Assembly: GCA_024681495.1 (NCBI GenBank)
Contig: JAILAS010000166.1
Coordinates: forward strand, 1-5,789
DNA from: Eubacterium sp.
GTDB lineage: Bacteria > Bacillota > Clostridia > Lachnospirales > Lachnospiraceae
Reading direction: 5' to 3'
DNA length: 5,789 nucleotides
The notes beneath the pieces are model-generated. The model had not been told where the DNA came from, did no database searches, and saw only the letters and a list, made by a program, of their open reading frames with translations. A program made the position numbers and the translations under genes. Position 1 is the stretch's first letter. Every line of letters starts with the position of its first letter. This document shows, piece after piece, positions 1 to 4,684 of this stretch.

Positions 1-20
1 GATGAGATCGGAAACTGGAT

Positions 21-65
21 AAAATAAAAGGGAGAAATCGCCGGGGGTGACTTCGCCCTTATTTT
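21..65. terminator. Imperfect hairpin, probable terminator of mscL (possibly bidirectional)
   Basis: A long imperfect stem can be drawn here: GGG at 30-32 pairs with CCC at 56-58 and the pairing continues inward with two mismatches and one G-T pair to a GGG loop at 43-45. Outside it, A-rich 21-29 pairs with T-rich 59-65 with a two-base bulge. On the minus strand it lies about 50 bases beyond the mscL stop and is followed by a T-rich run, as in an intrinsic terminator. Because the outer stem is A/T-rich on both sides it could also stop a rightward gene ending at or before the left edge. Folding energy was not computed. Confidence 0.55.
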
Positions 66-115
66 AGCTGTAAAATTCAGGTCCCGTTCGCGAGACATGA
101 GCTGCCGTCGAAACC

Positions 116-535
116 CTAAAAGTCCGTCTTCACGAGCTCGCTGGTGCAATGTCCGCAGCGGGTGGCACCGATGGGGATCATGGTCTTGCAGTAGGGGCAT
201 TCCTTCTCCGTGGGCTCTGCCTCCTCCTCGCCGGGAGCGCGGAAGTCCTTGGCTTTCATGATAAGCTTCACCAGAAGGAAGATAACGAGCGCCATTATTA
301 TGAAGTTAATAACGGCCGTAATGAAGGAACCGTAGCGAATCTCGACATCGCCGATGGTGGCGGTGTAGGCGCTTAAGTCCTTGTTGGCGAAGAGTCCTAT
401 GATAGGACTGATGATGTCTGCTACCAATGAATCAACGATGGCCTTAAAGGCTGCACCGATTACTACGCCGACAGCCATGTCGATCACATTTCCCCCGATA
501 GCGAATTCTTTGAATTCCTGGATAAATTTTTTCAT
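116..535 (-). CDS. mscL: Large-conductance mechanosensitive channel MscL with C-terminal zinc ribbon
   Basis: A 139-residue inner-membrane channel that opens under membrane tension and releases solutes during hypo-osmotic shock; the family works as a homo-oligomer, usually a pentamer. Seen: an amphipathic N-terminus (MKKFIQEFKEFAIGGNVIDM), the pore-lining first membrane helix at about residues 15-45 with the conserved VIDMAVGVVIGAAF signature, a short periplasmic loop, and a second membrane helix at about 70-93. A charged linker (EEEAEPTEKE) leads to a CPYC...CGHC zinc ribbon (Cys113, 116, 127, 130) in the cytoplasmic tail, where shorter MscL proteins have only a helical bundle. The start at 535 is chosen because AAAGGAG lies 5 bases upstream. 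An in-frame ATG at 586 falls inside the -10 box of the promoter and cannot be in the transcript. The gene is monocistronic and divergent from the SprA-like gene. Identity is very secure; the role of the zinc ribbon is unknown to me. Confidence 0.97.
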   Translation of the reverse strand: MKKFIQEFKEFAIGGNVIDMAVGVVIGAAFKAIVDSLVADIISPIIGLFANKDLSAYTATIGDVEIRYGSFITAVINFIIMALVIFLLVKLIMKAKDFRAPGEEEAEPTEKECPYCKTMIPIGATRCGHCTSELVKTDF

Positions 536-540
536 GATGA

Positions 541-547
541 CTCCTTT
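541..547 (-). promoter_or_regulatory. Ribosome binding site of mscL
   Basis: On the minus strand AAAGGAG sits 5 bases before the ATG at 535. It fixes the start of mscL at MKKFIQ and argues against the upstream in-frame ATG at 586. Confidence 0.85.
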
Positions 548-584
548 CAGAATAGCATGAGAATTTATTTGTAAACCACTATAC

Positions 585-613
585 ATTATATCGTTATGGA
601 ATTTCTTTTACAA
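585..613 (-). promoter_or_regulatory. Sigma-A-type promoter of mscL
   Basis: Reading the minus strand, TTGTAA (613-608) and a perfect TATAAT (590-585) are separated by exactly 17 bases. Transcription should begin near 578, giving a leader of about 40 bases before the mscL start. The promoter faces away from the one at 659-687, so the two -35 boxes are about 45 bases apart in a shared divergent control region. Confidence 0.8.
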
Positions 614-658
614 GAAAATTGAGGGTCGAACGGAGTTTTTTGCTTAATAAAGTTTTAA

Positions 659-687
659 TTGAACCGAAGTGCGAAAACATATATAAT
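659..687 (+). promoter_or_regulatory. Sigma-A-type promoter of the SprA-related gene
   Basis: TTGAAC (659-664) and a perfect TATAAT (682-687) are separated by 17 bases. The expected start of transcription is near 694, about 30 bases before the ATG at 727. The leader is short and holds no obvious structure. Confidence 0.8.
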
Positions 688-726
688 GACACTAAAGCAT
701 AAGTGTTTGAGAAAGGGGAGGCGCTT

Positions 727-1239
727 ATGACTATCGGTTCAATTGGATTTAGCAGTTACGGAATGTACGCAGGGCTGGGCGCGACGGGTTCGGCGCCGGC
801 ATCAGTCACGGGAGTAAATACCGAAGAAGAGGCGAAGGACATTGGCCTTTCGGATTCCCGGATTAAGGGGCTTAAGCGCTCCGGTCAGATAGAGTGCTCC
901 ACCTGTGCTTCGAGGAAGTATCAGGATGGCTCGGATGAGTCGGATGTCTCGTTTAAGGCAGCCGCTCACATCTCGCCCGAGGCATCGGCAGCGAGGGTTA
1001 GGAGCCATGAGCAGGAGCATGTGTCCAATGCATACAGCAAAGCCGCTAAGGATAACGGCAGGGTGCTGCAGGCATCGGTTACCATGCAGACGGCTGTCTG
1101 TCCCGAGTGTGGCAGGTCTTACACTGCGGGTGGTCTTACCACTACCAGGATTGCGTATTCCGAAGACGGTTACGGACAGAATGCAAAAAAGGCGGACGAA
1201 GCTTCGATTGTGGGATCGAACTTCGATCTGGCTGTTTAG
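727..1239 (+). CDS. SprA-related putative zinc metalloprotease domain protein
   Basis: A 170-residue protein resembling the SprA-related family (a putative metalloprotease catalytic domain). Seen: residues 57-60 form CSTC, followed by the family-like string RKYQDGSDESDVSFKAAAHI, then HEQEH at 94-98, which fits the HExxH zinc-binding signature, and a second CPEC pair at 125-128. The four cysteines could bind a second zinc or form disulfides. The N-terminal 30 residues are rich in Gly, Ser and Ala (GSIGFSSYGMYAGLGATG) and show no clear signal peptide or membrane helix. ATG 727 is preferred over the in-frame GTG at 703 because GGGGAGG lies 5 bases before it and GTG 703 is only about ten bases from the predicted transcript start. 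The gene has its own promoter and is followed by a hairpin with a T-run, so it is probably monocistronic. The substrate and biological role are unknown; proteolytic activity is inferred only from HExxH. Confidence 0.8.
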   Translation: MTIGSIGFSSYGMYAGLGATGSAPASVTGVNTEEEAKDIGLSDSRIKGLKRSGQIECSTCASRKYQDGSDESDVSFKAAAHISPEASAARVRSHEQEHVSNAYSKAAKDNGRVLQASVTMQTAVCPECGRSYTAGGLTTTRIAYSEDGYGQNAKKADEASIVGSNFDLAV

Positions 1240-1292
1240 CAGGTGTCGGTAATCAGGGCACTTTTAATACACTATGCATTAGCAAGTGGGGG

Positions 1293-1322
1293 GCGTCGCT
1301 AGTTCAGGGCGATGCTCTTTTT
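1293..1322 (+). terminator. Intrinsic terminator or attenuator just before gpx
   Basis: GCGTCGC (1293-1299) pairs with GCGATGC (1309-1315) through seven pairs, one of them G-T, around a 9-base loop. It is followed by the T-rich run TCTTTTT (1316-1322). It is well placed to end the SprA-like transcript. Only five bases separate the T-run from the AAGGAGG of gpx. I found no good promoter between this hairpin and gpx, so the downstream genes may depend on read-through. Confidence 0.6.
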
Positions 1323-1340
1323 GCAGGAAGGAGGCTAGAT

Positions 1341-1886
1341 ATGTCAAGTATCTACGACTATTCGTTACCCAGACCCGATGGAACCGAGCTTTCGCTTTCA
1401 GAGCTTAAAGGAAAGGTCATTCTCGTCGTAAACACGGCTACAGGATGCGGTTTCACACCACAGTATAAGGACCTCGAGGAGCTCTATGAAAAGTATCATG
1501 ACAAGGGACTCGAGATTGTCGACGTTCCCTGTAACCAGTTCGCGGGACAGACTCCCGGAACCGACGAGGAGATTCATGAGTTTTGTACTCTCAAGTATAA
1601 CACCCAGTTCCCCCAGATGAAGAAGAGCGATGTAAACGGGGAAAATGAGCCCCCCCTCTACACCTATCTCAAGGAGCAGAAGGGCTTCGAGGGCTTCGGA
1701 AAGGGCGTTAAGGCTGTGGCCATGGGCGCTATGCTTAAGAAGATTGATAAGGACTATAAAAACAATTCGAAGATCAAGTGGAACTTCACCAAGTTCCTCA
1801 TCGACAGGGACGGCAATGTGGTGGAGCGCTACGAGTGCACCGACCCCATCGACGATGTCTTCGGCGGAGTCGCAAACCTTATTTGA
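1341..1886 (+). CDS. gpx: Glutathione peroxidase family protein, probable 2-Cys thioredoxin peroxidase
   Basis: A 181-residue cytoplasmic peroxidase that reduces hydrogen peroxide or organic hydroperoxides. The family tetrad is present: Cys36 in NTATGCGFTPQY (cysteine where animal enzymes have selenocysteine), Gln70 in CNQFAGQ, and Trp147-Asn148 in WNFTKFLIDRDG. Cys82 in the EFCTLKY stretch aligns with the resolving cysteine of thioredoxin-dependent plant and yeast-type enzymes, so the reductant is predicted to be thioredoxin, not glutathione. The next two genes encode a thioredoxin reductase-like protein and thioredoxin, which fits. Full length for the family. The start at 1341 has AAGGAGG six bases upstream; upstream in-frame extension lacks family similarity. 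A run of seven C's at 1650-1656 is a possible slippage site, but the frame is intact. It is 57 bases before the next gene. Family assignment is secure; the electron donor is inferred. Confidence 0.95.
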   Translation: MSSIYDYSLPRPDGTELSLSELKGKVILVVNTATGCGFTPQYKDLEELYEKYHDKGLEIVDVPCNQFAGQTPGTDEEIHEFCTLKYNTQFPQMKKSDVNGENEPPLYTYLKEQKGFEGFGKGVKAVAMGAMLKKIDKDYKNNSKIKWNFTKFLIDRDGNVVERYECTDPIDDVFGGVANLI

Positions 1887-1910
1887 CCTGAAATAGGATT
1901 TTCGTATTTT
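1883..1910 (+). promoter_or_regulatory. Possible internal promoter before the thioredoxin reductase-like gene
   Basis: TTGACC (1883-1888, overlapping the gpx stop codon) and TATTTT (1905-1910) are 16 bases apart. The -35 is near consensus, the -10 matches four of six positions. A small inverted repeat, GGATT (1896-1900) with AATCC (1913-1917), overlaps it. It could give the trxB-trxA-TM1266-hydE genes expression independent of gpx, but the match is modest. Confidence 0.3.
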
Positions 1911-1943
1911 AGAATCCACGCTTGATATGGAAATGAGGTGCAT

Positions 1944-2825
1944 ATGGAAAGATATGATATAGCCGTTATCGGCACGGGTCCCGGAGGACTCGAGGCCGCG
2001 ATAACCGGGCGCGCGCGTAATAAAACCGTCGCCGTGTTTGGCACTCCCGGCGGCAGCGCCAAGGTGGAGAAGGCCCACAGGGTGGATAACTACCTCGGTA
2101 TACCGGCGGTTACCGGCAGTGAGCTGGCGTCCCGCTTCATGGATCACGCGAAGGAGAGCGGCGCCGAGTTTATATCCGAGAAGGTCACGCTCGTCTACCC
2201 CATGGGGGAATACTTCTCCATGCAGACGTCTGCGGGGGAGATGTACGAGGCTGTGACGGTCATATTGGCGGCCGGAATGAATGCGGGGAAGACCTACCCC
2301 GGCGAGGAGAAATTCCTGGGCAGGGGAGTCAGCTATTGCGCTACCTGCGATGCGGCCCTGTATAAGGGAAAGACCGCGGCCATCGTTTCGTTCACACCCG
2401 AGGAGGAGGGCGAGGCGGACTTCATGGCCGAGTACGCGGACAGGGTGCTCTATTTCCCGCAGTATAAGGAGGAGGTGCACGTCAATGACGGCATCGAGGT
2501 CATCCGCGACGTTCCTGTGAGCGTGGAGGGAGACATCGTGGCGCAGACACTGGTCTGCGAGGATGACATCTACGACGTGGACGGAGTGTTCTTCCTCAGG
2601 CCCTTCGTGGCGCCTGCGAACCTGCTGCCCGGCCTCGAGGCCGACGAGCGGCACGTTAAGGTCAACAGGAGCATGGAGACGAACATCCCCGGGTGCTTCG
2701 CCTGCGGAGACATTACGGGTACTCCCTATCAGTTTATAAAGGCGGCGGGAGAGGGCAATGTGGCCGCTCTTTCCGCGGTATCATACATCGACAATAAGAG
2801 AAGAGAAAAGTCTTCGAACAGTTAA
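1944..2825 (+). CDS. trxB: TrxB-like flavoprotein without NADPH site, probable ferredoxin-dependent flavin thioredoxin reductase (FFTR)
   Basis: A 293-residue FAD protein predicted to reduce thioredoxin in the cytoplasm. Seen: an N-terminal dinucleotide fold with GTGPGG at 10-15 (FAD), the redox-active CATC at 132-135 in GVSYCATCDAALYKGK, and the FAD-contacting GD motif at 255-256 near the C-terminus. In ordinary NADPH-dependent TrxB the segment after CATC carries GGGxSA and then HRRxxFR. Here the first is replaced by SFTPEEEGEADF (149-160) and nothing like the second is present. This is the pattern of the clostridial ferredoxin-linked, pyridine-nucleotide-independent reductases, and the KEEVHVND and YQFIKAAGEGNVAALSAVSY segments also look like that group from memory. 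An extra CFAC pair (251-254) adjoins the FAD site. ATG 1944 (GAGG five bases upstream) is preferred to GTG 1938. Thioredoxin follows after 19 bases. Reductase family is secure; ferredoxin as donor is inferred. Confidence 0.88.
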   Translation: MERYDIAVIGTGPGGLEAAITGRARNKTVAVFGTPGGSAKVEKAHRVDNYLGIPAVTGSELASRFMDHAKESGAEFISEKVTLVYPMGEYFSMQTSAGEMYEAVTVILAAGMNAGKTYPGEEKFLGRGVSYCATCDAALYKGKTAAIVSFTPEEEGEADFMAEYADRVLYFPQYKEEVHVNDGIEVIRDVPVSVEGDIVAQTLVCEDDIYDVDGVFFLRPFVAPANLLPGLEADERHVKVNRSMETNIPGCFACGDITGTPYQFIKAAGEGNVAALSAVSYIDNKRREKSSNS

Positions 2826-2844
2826 GTACCGAAAGGAGAGAACT

Positions 2845-3156
2845 ATGGCAGTTTTAGAGATTACAGAGCAGAACTTTGAGGCAGAGGTGCTTAATTCCGA
2901 TAAGCCCGTTTTGATTGATTTTTGGGCGTCCTGGTGCATGCCCTGCAAGATGCTTTCGCCCGTTGTGGACGAGGTGGCAGAGGAGTATCCCGCGGTTAAG
3001 GTGGGAAAGATAAACGTGGATGAGCAGGGTGGACTGGCACAGCAGTTCGCGGTAGCTTCCATCCCCACCCTCCTTTTCTTCAAGGGCGGAAAGCTCGTCA
3101 ACCAGTCGGTCGGCGTGGTTCCCAAGGATGCCATCGTAAAGCTTATCGAGCAGTAA
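2845..3156 (+). CDS. trxA: Thioredoxin with WCMPC active site
   Basis: A 103-residue single-domain thioredoxin, a general cytoplasmic disulfide reductase. Seen: DFWASWCMPCKMLSP with the active pair Cys31 and Cys34, the buried acidic residue Asp25, and the cis-proline loop ASIPTLLFF (Pro74). The dipeptide between the cysteines is Met-Pro where most thioredoxins have Gly-Pro; this changes the surface next to Cys31 and may affect redox potential or partner choice. The start has GAAAGGAG six bases upstream. It lies directly behind the reductase-like gene and 9 bases before the TM1266-type gene, so it is almost certainly co-transcribed and is the likely electron carrier from the reductase to the peroxidase encoded two genes upstream. 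Confidence 0.96.
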   Translation: MAVLEITEQNFEAEVLNSDKPVLIDFWASWCMPCKMLSPVVDEVAEEYPAVKVGKINVDEQGGLAQQFAVASIPTLLFFKGGKLVNQSVGVVPKDAIVKLIEQ

Positions 3157-3165
3157 GAGGGCGTC

Positions 3166-3411
3166 ATGGAGAACAGAGTAGCAATATTGGGAATCATCGC
3201 CGAGGACACTCAGATGGCGGACAGGATTAACGACATCCTTCACGACTATAACGAATACATCGTCGGACGCATGGGCGTCCCCTACAGGGATAAGGGAATC
3301 TTCGTAATCAGCGTCATCATGGATGCCCCCAACGATGCGATTAGCGCGGCCTCCGGAAAGCTCGGAATGCTCGAGGGAGTCACCGCCAAAGCGGTTTATT
3401 CGAAAAAGTGA
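3166..3411 (+). CDS. TM1266-type putative [FeFe]-hydrogenase system regulator
   Basis: An 81-residue protein of the TM1266 family, small ACT/ferredoxin-fold-like proteins found beside [FeFe]-hydrogenase maturation genes and usually labelled iron-only hydrogenase system regulator. Seen: an N-terminal strand (NRVAILGIIAED), a helix (TQMADRINDILHDYNEYIVGRMG), then strands with the family-like segments GVPYRDKGIFVISVIMDAP and a C-terminal GVTAKAVYSK strand. There are no cysteines and no helix-turn-helix, so direct DNA binding is not evident. AGAGG, overlapping the trxA stop codon, lies five bases before the ATG. The last four bases overlap hydE (GTGA), so translation of the two is probably coupled. 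The family call is good; the function of the family is not established. Confidence 0.9.
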   Translation: MENRVAILGIIAEDTQMADRINDILHDYNEYIVGRMGVPYRDKGIFVISVIMDAPNDAISAASGKLGMLEGVTAKAVYSKK

Positions 3412-4466
3412 TTAGCAATGATGATTATCTCCTCGTCGACAGGCTGTCGCAGGGAGATGGACTGACAAAAGAGGAATACACGGATCTTCTCGACGGGCGT
3501 AATCAGGAGCTTATGGATTACGCCGCCGGGAAGGCCGATGAGGTACGAAGACGGATATACGGGAATAAGGTCTATACCCGTGGCATCATAGAGTTTTCGT
3601 CGTATTGTCGCAACGACTGCTTCTACTGCGGACTGCGCAGATCCAACTCCCTCGCCGAACGCTACAGGCTGTCGGACGAGGAGATTTTTGAATGCGTGGA
3701 AGACGGGTATGAGCTGGGCTACAGGACCCTGGTGCTCCAGAGCGGCGAGGACGCGTATTTCACGGACGAGCGCGTCTGTTCGATCGTGCGAGGTATAAAG
3801 GAGAGGCATCCGGACTGCGCCGTCACGTTGTCCATAGGCGAGAAGGAGAGGGCCTCCTACGAGGCGTACTTCGAGGCCGGGGCCGACAGGTACCTGCTCA
3901 GGCACGAGTCGTACAATCCGGAGCACTATGGGAAGATTCACCCGCCCGAGATGTCGAGGGACCACAGGATTCAATGCCTTAGGGATCTTAAGGACATCGG
4001 ATACCAGGTGGGATGCGGAATCATGGTGGGCGCTCCGTTTCAAACGCATGAGAACATAGCCGAGGATCTCGTCTTTATGAGGGAGTTCGAGCCGCACATG
4101 GTGGGCATAGGTCCGTTCATTCCGGCCACCGGTACGCCCTTCGAGGACGAGGAGAGGGGATCGGTCGAAGAGACCCTGTTCCTACTCAGCATCATAAGGC
4201 TCATCCTCCCGAAGGTACTGCTCCCCGCCACCACGGCCCTTGGCACTGCGAACCCCATAGGCCGGGAGCTTGGCATCAGGTCGGGCGCCAATGTGGTTAT
4301 GCCCAACCTTTCGCCCCTGTCCGTCAGGAAGAAGTACGCCATCTACGACAATAAGCTCGGGAGCGACGCCGTGGCTAAAAGCAGCAGTGCGCAGCTTTCG
4401 AAAGAGGCGCTCGGCGACTACGAGCTGGTAAGCGAGCGTGGCGATTATATCGACTGGAGCAGATAA
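3408..4466 (+). CDS. hydE: [FeFe] hydrogenase H-cluster maturase HydE (radical SAM)
   Basis: A 352-residue radical S-adenosylmethionine enzyme that, with HydG and HydF, builds the [2Fe] subcluster of the [FeFe] hydrogenase active site. Seen: RGIIEFSSYCRNDCFYCGLRR, in which Cys67, Cys71 and Cys74 form the CxxxCxxC ligand set of the SAM-bound [4Fe-4S] cluster, then LVLQSGEDAYF, GADRYLLRHES, MVGIGPFIPATGTP, LLPATTALGT and GANVVMPNLSP, all typical of HydE. The C-terminal region (301-352) has no cysteine, so the auxiliary cluster known in Thermotoga HydE is absent, as in many homologues. The GTG at 3408 overlaps the previous stop in GTGA; the ribosome binding site is weak, consistent with translational coupling. 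The ATG codons at 3418 and 3421 are out of frame. Length matches the family. HydF, HydG and the hydrogenase are not in the window. Confidence 0.96.
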   Translation: MISNDDYLLVDRLSQGDGLTKEEYTDLLDGRNQELMDYAAGKADEVRRRIYGNKVYTRGIIEFSSYCRNDCFYCGLRRSNSLAERYRLSDEEIFECVEDGYELGYRTLVLQSGEDAYFTDERVCSIVRGIKERHPDCAVTLSIGEKERASYEAYFEAGADRYLLRHESYNPEHYGKIHPPEMSRDHRIQCLRDLKDIGYQVGCGIMVGAPFQTHENIAEDLVFMREFEPHMVGIGPFIPATGTPFEDEERGSVEETLFLLSIIRLILPKVLLPATTALGTANPIGRELGIRSGANVVMPNLSPLSVRKKYAIYDNKLGSDAVAKSSSAQLSKEALGDYELVSERGDYIDWSR

Positions 4467-4509
4467 TGTATACATTAGCGCCAAAGGATTGACGCATACG
4501 TGAAAAAAA

Positions 4510-4527
4510 TTGCTCAATTTTAAACAA
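4510..4527. promoter_or_regulatory. Rex-box-like sequence (candidate redox operator)
   Basis: TTGCTCAATTTTAAACAA has the same length and layout as the Rex operator TTGTTAA-N4-TTAACAA and agrees at 11 of the 14 specified positions. Rex senses the NADH/NAD+ ratio and often controls hydrogenase and fermentation genes in Clostridia. The spot is AT-rich, no convincing promoter overlaps it, and it lies before the hairpin at 4551-4585, so chance similarity is quite possible. Confidence 0.25.
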
Positions 4528-4550
4528 TTTAACGATGGAGATTTTTGTGG

Positions 4551-4589
4551 AGATGTTGTAAACTATGGTAGTGTTTACAACATCTTTTT
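4551..4589 (+). terminator. Perfect 13-bp inverted repeat with T-run, probable terminator of the hydE gene set
   Basis: AGATGTTGTAAAC (4551-4563) and GTTTACAACATCT (4573-4585) are exact reverse complements around a 9-base loop, with four further T's after the right arm. It lies about 85 bases after the hydE stop and fits an intrinsic terminator closing the operon. The stem has only four G/C pairs, weak for a terminator, and the outer TTGTAAAC/GTTTACAA halves also look like a dimeric-repressor operator. Confidence 0.6.
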
Positions 4590-4610
4590 GTTCGTTTTCA
4601 CTAATTTGCG

Positions 4611-4647
4611 TTAGGGGCGTCTAACCATAATAAACAACAGGCCCTAA
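4611..4647 (+). repeat. Leader inverted repeat before the NuoF/GltD hybrid gene
   Basis: TTAGGG (4611-4616) pairs with CCCTAA (4642-4647), with one more G-C pair after a G-G mismatch (4618 with 4640) and a loop of about 21 bases. It lies 22 bases before the ribosome binding site. It has no T-run. It could be a weak leader hairpin or chance. Confidence 0.25.
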
Positions 4648-4668
4648 TATTCAATAATTTCTATTAAT

Positions 4669-4676
4669 AAAGGAGG
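4669..4676 (+). promoter_or_regulatory. Ribosome binding site that identifies a TTG start
   Basis: AAAGGAGG is a near-perfect Shine-Dalgarno sequence with 8 bases to the TTG at 4685. No ATG or GTG occurs in frame before codon 23, so this site decides the start of the following gene. Confidence 0.85.
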
Positions 4677-4684
4677 AAAGAACA

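Noticed and set aside
1..27. Tail of an upstream plus-strand gene (frame reading DEIGNWIK then stop)
   Set aside because: Only eight codons are visible and a second frame also closes nearby at 20-22, so no reading frame can be supported.
536..586. N-terminal extension of MscL to an ATG at 586
   Set aside because: That ATG lies inside the -10 box of the mscL promoter, and a good ribosome binding site precedes the ATG at 535.
703..726. GTG start for the SprA-related protein
   Set aside because: It is only about ten bases past the predicted transcript start and has no ribosome binding site; ATG 727 has GGGGAGG.
1398..2654. Long open frame of 418 codons on the minus strand
   Set aside because: It lies antisense to gpx and the TrxB-like gene, both of which have clear family motifs and ribosome binding sites. 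Its translation has no recognisable domain and reflects G/C-biased third positions.
4466..4492. Mini-ORF of 8 codons overlapping the hydE stop (TAATG)
   Set aside because: Too short, with no family similarity and no ribosome binding site of its own; likely chance.
4474..4517. Promoter using TTGACG at 4489-4494
   Set aside because: No acceptable -10 box occurs 16-18 bases downstream; the sequence there is GCTCAA.
4556..4580. BirA (biotin repressor) operator, since TTGTAAAC and GTTTACAA resemble its half-sites
   Set aside because: The half-sites are 9 bases apart, whereas BirA sites have a much longer spacer, and no biotin gene is present.
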